From positions 1 through 51,803 of the forward strand of contig DAORKI010000014.1 of the NCBI GenBank assembly GCA_035439485.1: a DNA stretch of 51,803 nt, written 5' to 3'. Below, piece after piece: positions 43,872 to 51,803 of the stretch (position 1 is the stretch's first letter; each line of letters begins with the position of its first letter). Under the pieces are notes generated by a model. The model made no database searches and was not told the origin of the DNA. It was given only the letters and a program-made list of their open reading frames with translations. The translations under genes and the position numbers were made by a program. The stretch comes from CAIKXD01 sp035439485 (GTDB lineage Bacteria; Bacteroidota; Bacteroidia; UBA4408).

Positions 43872-45806
43872 ATGTTATATCGACTACATCTGCTAGTTCT
43901 TTTGCTACCTATATCCTTTGGATGTTCTTCTAAAAAAGCTCAACCTGAAATCAATAATTTAAAGGTTGACACTATACCTTATCATCAAATTTTATTTCAA
44001 GAGGTAATGCCTATTGAAGATTTTAATGATGTAAGAGTATCCACCGAAAGGTTTTATTCTGGGAAAAAATCATTGCAAATTGGGTCCAATCTAGAGTTTA
44101 GTTTTGGGTTTAAAAAACAAATAGGTGAATTACCTCATTATAAAGATATTGATAGTGTAGAAATAAATTTAATGTACTTATGTCTGCAACAGTTGAAGGA
44201 ATTAAAAGTGGTATGGACCATTGATGATGAGAAGGGCAAAAACTTGTTTTGGAGTGGAAGTCTTTTAGAAAATCATAAATTGAATGAGTGGGCTAAGCTA
44301 TCACTCCATTTTAAAATTAATCCTGATTTGATATCCCCTAAAAACAGGTTGAACATTTACATTTGGAATCCAGGTAAGGAAGTTCTTTGGGTAGATGATT
44401 TTGAATATAAATTATCAGGAAAAATATTAACCCAACTTCCAAACCTTAGTGTTGGATCAAATTTTTACTATGATTTTGAAAATACGAATCAATTATGGAA
44501 TTCAGAAAAAATTACTCGAGCTAATTCTAGGTCAGGGAAATTTTGCTGTAACCTCAGCGATGGTGCAGAATATGGCATTGGTGTGAGAAAATATTTTCAT
44601 GAATTTGGCCATCAAATCATAAAAAAATTGTCAGCTTCAATTTGGGTTTATCCTACTGAAAAAAATCATGACCTCGTTTTAACTTTTTCGAGTGTAGACA
44701 GTAAAACAGGTAAGGTGAAATTTTGGCAAGGAAAAAGCACTATTAATGGCGATTTTCCACTAAATCAATGGACTGTTTTAAACTCTGCGGTTAATCTTCC
44801 AACGGAGATATTTAATATCAACGATGCCATTGATGTAACCATTTGGAACAAAGGAAAAACAGCAGTTTTATGTGATGATTTACATATAGTTTACGGTGGC
44901 GAAAATGAAAAAAATTTTACAGGTTACGTGGATGCAAAAAATATACCGAATTCTCCTTTTCCAAAACCAAAATTACTTCAAGAGCTTGGCACTAATGTAA
45001 CCATTTTGAAATCATTTATTCCATCAAATCAATTAATTCATGGCTTGTTTTACAAAGCTGATTATGGATTAGAAAGTATATTGCACATCAAAAAAAATGA
45101 AGCCGAGCTTTTGTATTTTGACCAAAAACTCAATGCCTTAACATCTATTTGGCAAACCAAGGATAAAGATAATTTTTTGCTCAACCAGAACAATTATTTT
45201 CATGCCGGTGATTTTGATGGCGATAATAAAGGAGATTTACTTGTGGTAAATAAACAAAGTCAATCTTGGCAGATATATCAATTTGAATCGAACAATTGGG
45301 TAATTAAAATTAAAGGGGAGCAAATCTTTCCAGTTGAATTTTTAATCCATAGTTCGGTAGTTAATCATGTGGGAGATTCCAAGGTGGATGTAATTTTAAG
45401 TATTGTACAGGGTAAAATTAAAGCGCTACAATTATTGAATAGAAAATGGGAGATTAAAGATTTATCGGTAAAAATCCCAATCGCAAAAGACGATATGTTA
45501 TTGAATTGGAATGATAAGTCGTATTTAAAGTTTAATGCATCTTGGAGGTTTGATTTAAAAGAATTAAAAGTTATTGATAACAATTATGAATTGACAAGCA
45601 CTATTGATTTTAAGAAAAACACAAAGGGTATCAATCCAAAATATTATGAGTTTACAAAAGTGATAACTGGAAATTTTTTAAATAAAAATCAAAAAAATGT
45701 ATTGGTAATATATTTAAATTGTAACAATCAAAATCAACTAGAAAGTAATTGTGCTGAATTAGAACAAAACAAAGATTTTCCTAATGGTGTTGGTATATAC
45801 GAATAA
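43872..45806 (+). CDS. Lipoprotein with two beta-sandwich modules and FG-GAP-like C-terminus
   Basis: 644 residues from the ATG at 43872. That start gives a clean lipoprotein signal (MLYRLHLLVLLLPISFGC, Cys18); a GTG 15 codons earlier would put charged residues in front. Two tandem ~140-150-residue modules (about 45-182 and 197-347) each run from an ExxFEN/DFND-like opening to W/YIWN-x-GK and a final VDDFEY or CDDLHIVY strand. They resemble carbohydrate-binding jelly-rolls, but I cannot name a family. Residues ~365-635 contain GDFDGDNKGDLLVV, an FG-GAP/VCBS-like calcium loop, and further beta-rich repeats. The stop overlaps the next ATG by 1 nt. Predicted role: surface glycan binding. Confidence 0.75.
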   Translation: MLYRLHLLVLLLPISFGCSSKKAQPEINNLKVDTIPYHQILFQEVMPIEDFNDVRVSTERFYSGKKSLQIGSNLEFSFGFKKQIGELPHYKDIDSVEINLMYLCLQQLKELKVVWTIDDEKGKNLFWSGSLLENHKLNEWAKLSLHFKINPDLISPKNRLNIYIWNPGKEVLWVDDFEYKLSGKILTQLPNLSVGSNFYYDFENTNQLWNSEKITRANSRSGKFCCNLSDGAEYGIGVRKYFHEFGHQIIKKLSASIWVYPTEKNHDLVLTFSSVDSKTGKVKFWQGKSTINGDFPLNQWTVLNSAVNLPTEIFNINDAIDVTIWNKGKTAVLCDDLHIVYGGENEKNFTGYVDAKNIPNSPFPKPKLLQELGTNVTILKSFIPSNQLIHGLFYKADYGLESILHIKKNEAELLYFDQKLNALTSIWQTKDKDNFLLNQNNYFHAGDFDGDNKGDLLVVNKQSQSWQIYQFESNNWVIKIKGEQIFPVEFLIHSSVVNHVGDSKVDVILSIVQGKIKALQLLNRKWEIKDLSVKIPIAKDDMLLNWNDKSYLKFNASWRFDLKELKVIDNNYELTSTIDFKKNTKGINPKYYEFTKVITGNFLNKNQKNVLVIYLNCNNQNQLESNCAELEQNKDFPNGVGIYE

Positions 45807-47761
45807 TGTCTGAATTTATGAATTTAATAAACACACGCTGTGTTCAATACAAAAAGGTATTATTCCCAATTTTATTTTTGGGATGTTTTTTATCCTGCCA
45901 TTCAAACAGTGTTGAAATTAGCATGGTAAATAAAGTTTTTGAACTCACCAAATTTAATGCAACAAGTAATTTTTTTCCAATTCAAAATCAAATAAAAACC
46001 ATTGAATTAGATTATAAAAATGCCATTGAAGGTTTTGTGATACCTTCAGCAAATCAAACTGACGATAACTTTTTTAAAATTAAGTTTAACTTAAAAAACA
46101 TATCAAGTACAAAACAAGCTTTTTTTTATAAAATATACTATGAAAATATAAGCTATGGATTTCATATCTATGACTCAGTTTTAAAAACAGCTCATCCATT
46201 AGCTTCAGAGAATTTTTATGGAAGTTGGGAAAGTAGTGATATTGAATTTAAATCAACTAAATTTATTGAGCCTAATGTGATCACAACTATAGAGGATTCT
46301 TTTCGCATTGTTGGAAATCCAAGAAATGAACAACGCTATTTTGAGCAAGGTAAAAACAACCGATGGAAAAGAAATCCAAGAGTGGGTAACTATCAATTTA
46401 AAATTGTGGTTTGTACCGCTTCCGATTTAAACAAAATTCCATCTGAAGTAAAAAATATTGGCTTAAAAAAGGATGAAAGATTTATTCACCCTTTTTATTA
46501 TTTTGAATATGGAGAAGGTAAAAAATTATCTGAAACCATTGTAATGTCTGATCCTATTATGTTGAAGGTAGTGGCAAAACCTGATCTTGGAACAGGAATT
46601 TATGTAAAGGATGAAGCCTTTGGAAAAGAACCTTATGATAAATCACTTTTTTGTATTTCTTGTGGACAAAGTGAAGATTTGTATAAAAATGCCCCTATGC
46701 AACAGTTCATCAATTATGTTGATGCCTCCACTAAATTCAATAATATTCCGTTAATTGCTGATATTTTAAAAGATGATTATACACAAGTTGAATACAACTG
46801 GAATAAAAGTTTTTTTACTAAAGATGAATTAATTCCAACCTATATTCAAACATCAAGAAAGCCTTGTCAAACTGTATTTTCAGATATCTCAACGCATAGT
46901 ATCAAAATTAAAAATCCATCATCAAAACCTGGAGAATGGAAAAAAGAAAGTGTAGGTGTAATTACTCGACATGGTATGACTTATGGTAAATATCGTGTTA
47001 AAGTTAAGCTTACAGAATTACTCAATAAACATGGTGTTTGGAACGGACTAACCAATGCAATTTGGCTTATCACTCAAGGTGGTGGTGAATGGAATTTTAG
47101 AAGAAATTGCAATAGCGCTCGACCTTACATGGCTACCTACTGGGGAGGTGTTAATGATAAAAGGGTTCCTGCTGTGGATTACACTGAAATAGATTTTGAA
47201 ATTATAAAAACACCTCCCTATTGTCCTGATAATAAATTTCCACCCGTTTATGATAACACATTAGCCAACAATAAAAATATAAATAATTGGAATACAAAAA
47301 TGCCTGATGATTTATTGGAGAGCAAGCATAAAGTTTCGGTGGCATGTACCAATTGGGATATGGCTTGTATGGAACCTAAGAAATTTACAACAGGTTGTAA
47401 TAGCATTGATTATAAGGGAAAAACTTATCACACTTTTAGATGGGATTCGGTTTACAGAGCTTTAACCGAAAAGCATGAGGAATTGGATGATGAACTTTTT
47501 GCAGGGCCCTATTACTACTTTGAAATTGATTGGCAACCCAAACAAATTATATGGCGAATTGGAGCTACACCAGATAAAATGCGTGTGGTAGGATATATGA
47601 ATGATGAAATTACATCCATCCCAAACAATCAAATGTTATTAATTATTACGCAAGAATATCATAATACAACTTGGTGGCCTGGCGCACCATATGACCAGCA
47701 TAATTTACCCTTTCCTTTGAATGATATTCCTGGTGAGATATATGAATTGATAATTGAATAG
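45806..47761 (+). CDS. Lipoprotein with C-terminal GH16-like glucanase domain
   Basis: 651 residues. Signal peptide with lipobox FLSC (Cys31; start could also be Met5). Residues ~35-330 are a long beta-rich region with no family recognised. Residues ~345-651 look like a concanavalin-type GH16 domain: YGKYRVKVKL, then WNGLTNAIWL, and Glu461-Ile-Asp463-Phe-Glu465 (YTEIDFEI), which fits the GH16 catalytic motif ExDxE (nucleophile, helper and acid/base). PYYYFEIDWQPKQIIWRI is the usual later strand of the fold. The sequence between these is longer and Cys-containing compared with typical beta-glucanases, so the substrate is open. ATG overlaps the previous stop (TAATG) and the GT-C gene follows after 15 nt. 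Confidence 0.78.
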   Translation: MSEFMNLINTRCVQYKKVLFPILFLGCFLSCHSNSVEISMVNKVFELTKFNATSNFFPIQNQIKTIELDYKNAIEGFVIPSANQTDDNFFKIKFNLKNISSTKQAFFYKIYYENISYGFHIYDSVLKTAHPLASENFYGSWESSDIEFKSTKFIEPNVITTIEDSFRIVGNPRNEQRYFEQGKNNRWKRNPRVGNYQFKIVVCTASDLNKIPSEVKNIGLKKDERFIHPFYYFEYGEGKKLSETIVMSDPIMLKVVAKPDLGTGIYVKDEAFGKEPYDKSLFCISCGQSEDLYKNAPMQQFINYVDASTKFNNIPLIADILKDDYTQVEYNWNKSFFTKDELIPTYIQTSRKPCQTVFSDISTHSIKIKNPSSKPGEWKKESVGVITRHGMTYGKYRVKVKLTELLNKHGVWNGLTNAIWLITQGGGEWNFRRNCNSARPYMATYWGGVNDKRVPAVDYTEIDFEIIKTPPYCPDNKFPPVYDNTLANNKNINNWNTKMPDDLLESKHKVSVACTNWDMACMEPKKFTTGCNSIDYKGKTYHTFRWDSVYRALTEKHEELDDELFAGPYYYFEIDWQPKQIIWRIGATPDKMRVVGYMNDEITSIPNNQMLLIITQEYHNTTWWPGAPYDQHNLPFPLNDIPGEIYELIIE

Positions 47762-47776
47762 AATAAAATAAATTTA

Positions 47777-49717
47777 ATGTTAAGCATTTTAAAACAAGAA
47801 GGCACTCTCGTTAAGCTGTTACTTAGTTTACTCTTTTTGCTATTTTCAATGCTTGCCATCTTCTCAGAGGCAACATTTGATTCAGGTGATGGAATAAGAC
47901 ACTATTTAATTGCAAGATATTCTTGGAATCACCCATATCTTTTTTTAGACAGTTGGGGAAAACCTTTTTATGTTTTGATTTCTTCTCCATTCGCTCAATT
48001 TGGGCTTATTGGAGCCACCCTCTTTAATATACTTTGCGGAATTGGAACCGCCTTTTATACCTTTAAAATTTGTAAAAAATTAAATTTGGTGAATGCTTGG
48101 CTGGCTATCCCCTTTCTATTATTTGCCCCTATATATTTCCCATCTTTAAATAGCAGTTTAACAGAACCATTCTTTGGGTTTGTACTCATGCTTAGCATTT
48201 ATGGTTATATGAATAAAAAATATATTATTCATTCATTGTTAATTTCATTTTTACCCTTCATCAGAACCGAAGGATTTCTGCTTCTCCCATTATTTTTTTT
48301 GATATTAATTTATCGTAAGCAATATGTAAAAACATTATTGTTAGGTGTTGGTACATTTATTTATTCCTTCATAGGATTTATTTATTTGAATGATGTTCTA
48401 TGGATAAAAAATCAAAATCCTTACAATGGAGTGAATAAAGAATTTTATGGACATGGTGAGCTTTTACATTTCATTTATAATTTCAGATCTATTTGGGGAA
48501 TACCATTAATTATATTGCTTTTATCGGGAATTATTGCCTTTTGCATACACATATATAAATTAAAGCAAGACAATAAAAGCACTAATGAATCAAACCTTTT
48601 TGAAGAACTAATTTTAATTAATGGCGCTTTTTGTGTTTATTTTATAGCACATTCACTTATGTGGTGGAAAGGATGGGCCAATTCTTTAGGTATGTTAAGG
48701 GTACTTGCAGCAGTAATTCCTTGTAATGTAGTGCTAATGCTAAGAGGCTTAAATTTATTTATGTTTAAACCTCTAGTAAAACATATGTTTATAAAAGCAC
48801 TTGTTATTCTTACAGTACTTTTTTTCGTTATTATAAATGCCTTCAAGCAAAATTACTTTCCATATAAATACGGTCATGAAGAAAAATTAGTAAGTGAAGC
48901 CGGAAAATGGTTAAAAAGCACCAATTATTTGAACAAAAAAATTTATTATTTATATCCTTCTTTAGCACAAGTGTTAAATTTAGACTCCTTTGATCCTAAT
49001 AAAATGGCTGATTTATGGGGTTTATATGAACGTATTGAAAAATTAGGTTATGCATCTATCCCTGATAGTACAATTGTATTTTGGGATGCACATTTTGGAC
49101 CCAATGAATGTAGAATTCCTTTGGCCAAAATTATTCAAGACGAAAACTTTAAATTAATAAAATCTTTTGCTCCACAAGAAAAGTATACCACCTTAGGTGG
49201 CCAATCCTTTGAAGTGTATATATTCATGAAACTGCCTTACACAAAAGGCTTAGATGTCTTGAACAAACTACATTTCAACTTTGAAAATAAAAGCGATATA
49301 GTTCCAAACGGAATTATAGATAGTACGATTTCCTATTCTGGAGAAAAATGTTTGCAAATTAAAAGCTCAAATGTATACTCTGCTGGTATTAATATGAATA
49401 TTGATGATATTCCATTGAATACCTTACAATGCAAAATGACTGCGCGCATTTTTAACCCAAATCAAGATTCTTTAAAATTAATTTCTGTGTTTGCAGTTGG
49501 CGATAATAACAATATTAATTTAAAGTGGGATGGAAAAAATGTTACAATAGCACAAAGTGCAGATAATAATCAATGGTACCTAGTGGAATCAACAAGCAAT
49601 GTTGTTGCAAGCGCCTATTATGCTAAGTCTAATAAATTTGATTTCTATTTTTGGAACATTAATAATAAAAAGTACTATGTTGATGATTTGGAGATCCAAT
49701 TTATTGGTAAAGATTAA
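47777..49717 (+). CDS. GT-C-like membrane glycosyltransferase with C-terminal beta-sandwich module
   Basis: 646 residues. About 11-12 transmembrane helices fill residues 12-355. The first large outward loop holds Asp35-Ser-Gly-Asp38-Gly-Ile-Arg41-His42-Tyr43, in the position of the acidic motif of lipid-phosphate-sugar-dependent GT-C transferases; further conserved-looking residues are FIRTEGFLLLP and WWKGWANS. A periplasmic part follows from ~365, and residues ~498-644 are one copy of the module shared with the first and fourth genes (FNFENKSD to YYVDDLEIQF). Predicted role: transfer of a sugar from a polyprenyl carrier at the outer face of the inner membrane. Donor and acceptor unknown. Confidence 0.72.
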   Translation: MLSILKQEGTLVKLLLSLLFLLFSMLAIFSEATFDSGDGIRHYLIARYSWNHPYLFLDSWGKPFYVLISSPFAQFGLIGATLFNILCGIGTAFYTFKICKKLNLVNAWLAIPFLLFAPIYFPSLNSSLTEPFFGFVLMLSIYGYMNKKYIIHSLLISFLPFIRTEGFLLLPLFFLILIYRKQYVKTLLLGVGTFIYSFIGFIYLNDVLWIKNQNPYNGVNKEFYGHGELLHFIYNFRSIWGIPLIILLLSGIIAFCIHIYKLKQDNKSTNESNLFEELILINGAFCVYFIAHSLMWWKGWANSLGMLRVLAAVIPCNVVLMLRGLNLFMFKPLVKHMFIKALVILTVLFFVIINAFKQNYFPYKYGHEEKLVSEAGKWLKSTNYLNKKIYYLYPSLAQVLNLDSFDPNKMADLWGLYERIEKLGYASIPDSTIVFWDAHFGPNECRIPLAKIIQDENFKLIKSFAPQEKYTTLGGQSFEVYIFMKLPYTKGLDVLNKLHFNFENKSDIVPNGIIDSTISYSGEKCLQIKSSNVYSAGINMNIDDIPLNTLQCKMTARIFNPNQDSLKLISVFAVGDNNNINLKWDGKNVTIAQSADNNQWYLVESTSNVVASAYYAKSNKFDFYFWNINNKKYYVDDLEIQFIGKD

Positions 49718-49808
49718 TAAGCTATGTAATATGAATCTCACTTTTAAAACTTATTTGCATTTGTATGTTTTCATTATGTTTTTGTATCATTGCGTTTTAA
49801 ATCAATAA

Positions 49809-51698
49809 ATGCAAACACCCAATTTTTTAAATAAGTTCACTGTAAAACGCATCAATAGTATAGAGCTGTTGATGATGCTTTTTTTGACCGTACTTTTTCT
49901 TCCTTATGTTGTGTTGTCATTTTTCAATGCACCTGCTGTAGATGATTATTCCAATGCCCTTATATCCATGGATTTTGGATTCTGGGGCGGTCAAATGGAA
50001 GCCTATAAACAGTGGGGAGGAAGGTATTTTTCAAGCTTCATTCTGTGCATCAATGTGCTCATGGCAAATACATTTTTATTATATAAAGTTTTACCCGTTT
50101 TGTTGATGATAGGTAATATACATGCATTATACAAATTAATGAAAGTGGTGATGTTAAAATCAAATGCATTGCAAGTATTAATTTTAGCTCTTTCAGCGGT
50201 ATTCTTGTACTTAAATGTGATGCCTAGTATCAGTCAAGGAATATATTGGGCACCTGGAGCAGTAACATATAATGTTGGGAACATTATGTACACTTACATG
50301 CTAGGTTATTTGATACAGGCTTCTTCTTTAAATGCCACATTCACACAAAAAGGAATGGCTATAGGTACAACCATATTGACCTGTGGCTTAAATGAAAGTA
50401 CAATGTTGGCTGCCAACCTTTCAATCATGTTATTTCTGTTGTATTATTTGATAACAACAAAAAGACTTCATGCTTTTCTCATGTGGCTTTTAATGATTGC
50501 TATCATTTGTACAATTTTTTCGGTACTTTCTCCAGGTAATTACATAAGGGACGCTGGTTTTACTGATCCTCACAAGAAAAATTTACTTTTTACCATTTCA
50601 AGTAGCTATACTGCTTTGTTCAATTTTTTAAATACTTGGCTCTTCAATTGGCGAATGCTGATTTTAAGCTTCTTTACCTTAATTTTTATTGTTCCCGAAA
50701 TCAAAGAAAACACACTTAACAAAAACAGAATTTTAAGGCTTATCCTTATTTTAACATTGGGGCTTTCAATTATTGCTGCAGCTTTGGCTCCAGGATTCTG
50801 GGGCACTGGTTATATTGCTCCCGACAGAAGTATCAATGTTGTATTTTGGTTATTTATGCTGTGGTGGTTCATTATGTTGTATTCTATTGCTGAAGTGATA
50901 ACACCGCTGATTTCTAAAATAAAGATGGCTCAAACCGCAAGTCTACTAGTAATCGTGTCTGTTTGTTTTAGTTTTTATTTTCAAGAATTTAACTACAGCA
51001 GAGCAGTTTCTGACATCATTACAGGCAGGGCATATGTGTATAAGATGGAGTGGAACAGCAGGCTTGAGCTAATTTCAAAAAGTAAGGGCTTAGCCATTTG
51101 CGAAATCCCTGAATTCTCCATGATTCCAGGAACTATTTTTTTTGATGATATCAAGCCCGACCCTGAAGAATGGTTTAATAGACAGTTTGCAAGATATTAT
51201 CAATTATCTAAAGTTAAACTAGTAAAAAGAGCCTCACAGGCCAAGAAAAAGGTAAATATCAATTTTGAAAATGATCAGATCGTATTTAAAAATCCAGCCA
51301 ACCTGAGCACCGCCTTTTCAAAATCAGCTCCTAATTCTAATTTATTAAATGGAATAGATTCCTACAGCGCAGCTTATGAAGTCAAAGTAAAGGAAATTGA
51401 TCCTACAGGTTTATCTTTTAAAACTATTGTACTCGATGCTCATGTATTTACTCCATCCACAGAGGTTGATTATGTTTTGGTGATTTCATTCAGTGACAAA
51501 AATGGGAAAACTATTTTATGGCAAGGAAAGGATGTTAAAAATGTGAACTATCCTATCAATATATGGAACAAAGAAACTTTCTCTTGCACCATTAAAGAAA
51601 GTGCCGCATTAATGCCTGACAATAATATTGCTGTTTATATTTGGAATAGAGGTAAGAATGCAATTTATTTAGATGATATAGAAATCACATTTGAATAA
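49809..51698 (+). CDS. DUF6056/GT-C-like membrane protein with C-terminal beta-sandwich module
   Basis: 629 residues. N-terminal ~400 residues carry about 11-12 helices. The first outer loop has APAVDDYSNA (Asp45-Asp46-Tyr47) and WGGRYFSS (Arg72), the layout seen in DUF6056 and related GT-C-like proteins; SQGIYWAPGAVTYNVGN and LSPGNYIRDAG are further family-like stretches. From ~residue 482 to the end is a fourth copy of the module (INFENDQ to VYIWNRGKNAIYLDDIEITF). It differs clearly from the preceding GT-C protein in the membrane part, so the shared module was probably attached to two separate transferases. Starts 91 nt after the previous stop. Confidence 0.75.
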   Translation: MQTPNFLNKFTVKRINSIELLMMLFLTVLFLPYVVLSFFNAPAVDDYSNALISMDFGFWGGQMEAYKQWGGRYFSSFILCINVLMANTFLLYKVLPVLLMIGNIHALYKLMKVVMLKSNALQVLILALSAVFLYLNVMPSISQGIYWAPGAVTYNVGNIMYTYMLGYLIQASSLNATFTQKGMAIGTTILTCGLNESTMLAANLSIMLFLLYYLITTKRLHAFLMWLLMIAIICTIFSVLSPGNYIRDAGFTDPHKKNLLFTISSSYTALFNFLNTWLFNWRMLILSFFTLIFIVPEIKENTLNKNRILRLILILTLGLSIIAAALAPGFWGTGYIAPDRSINVVFWLFMLWWFIMLYSIAEVITPLISKIKMAQTASLLVIVSVCFSFYFQEFNYSRAVSDIITGRAYVYKMEWNSRLELISKSKGLAICEIPEFSMIPGTIFFDDIKPDPEEWFNRQFARYYQLSKVKLVKRASQAKKKVNINFENDQIVFKNPANLSTAFSKSAPNSNLLNGIDSYSAAYEVKVKEIDPTGLSFKTIVLDAHVFTPSTEVDYVLVISFSDKNGKTILWQGKDVKNVNYPINIWNKETFSCTIKESAALMPDNNIAVYIWNRGKNAIYLDDIEITFE

Positions 51699-51803
51699 TA
51701 TATTACTGTAGAACCATATTCTTTGTTTAATAGAAAATAGCCTCCAACTTTAAATACAAGCAAAACTAATACATGTTTTAGATGAATTTTACTTCGATAA
51801 TTC

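Noticed and set aside
1..51803. CRISPR array, tRNA or rRNA genes, intact insertion sequence
   Set aside because: No regularly spaced repeats, no cloverleaf-like segments and no transposase frames were found on either strand.

Overview
The window comes from a low-GC member of the Bacteroidota, probably a Chitinophagales/Sphingobacteriales-like or flavobacterial-like lineage. I infer this from protein families only. The evidence is several secreted proteins ending in a type IX secretion (T9SS) type A sorting domain, a TPR/PD40/OmpA envelope protein, FadL and SusC-free beta-barrel proteins, a DUF6364/PIN toxin-antitoxin pair, Bacteroidota-style promoters (TTG, about 17-23 nt, TAnnTTTG) and a general lack of Shine-Dalgarno sequences. 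No tRNA, rRNA, CRISPR array, intact insertion sequence or phage gene was seen.

Layout. 1-528: repeat-rich spacer. 529-5331 (+): hisS, hutH, ppa and an FtsX/MacB-type permease. 5468-10713 (+): two tandem POT peptide transporters, pdxH, a toxin-antitoxin pair with its own promoter and operator-like repeats, and acpH. 10710-13148 (-): a tightly packed nhaA - lipid kinase - SUI1-domain operon, converging on acpH. 13179-15728 (-): an S1/P1 nuclease/zinc-phospholipase-like protein and an LVIVD-repeat T9SS protein. 16161-18774 (-): perR-katG, with the 5' end of perR apparently frameshifted. 19483-21531 (+): a lone paaZ. 21980-26678 (-): queE with a PorE-like OmpA protein, and a beta-barrel/T9SS protein pair. 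26851-31028 (+): a patatin-barrel fusion and a T9SS protein. 31379-34735 (-): accA-fabG and ispB-MORN lipoprotein. 34934-36645 (+): a VOC protein, an unknown membrane protein and DUF1003. 36765-39327 (-): a T9SS esterase and FadL. 39449-42196: purB-pterin dehydratase (+), a small orphan gene (-) and rhomboid (+). 42199-43677 (-): a sodium:solute symporter.

The most unusual part is the last 8 kb (43792-51698, +). A good promoter precedes four consecutive genes: a lipoprotein with two copies of an unnamed ~150-residue beta-sandwich-like module followed by an FG-GAP-like region; a lipoprotein with a GH16-like domain that keeps a Glu-x-Asp-x-Glu catalytic signature; and two different multi-spanning GT-C-like membrane proteins, each ending in another copy of the same module. 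Four copies of one module in three of four neighbouring genes, beside a GH16-like protein, suggest an envelope glycan assembly and remodelling locus that I do not recognise as a described system.

Most other genes are ordinary housekeeping: translation, fatty-acid and isoprenoid synthesis, purine and cofactor metabolism, ion and peptide transport, and peroxide defence. Starts given here that differ from the longest open frame are explained in each entry.
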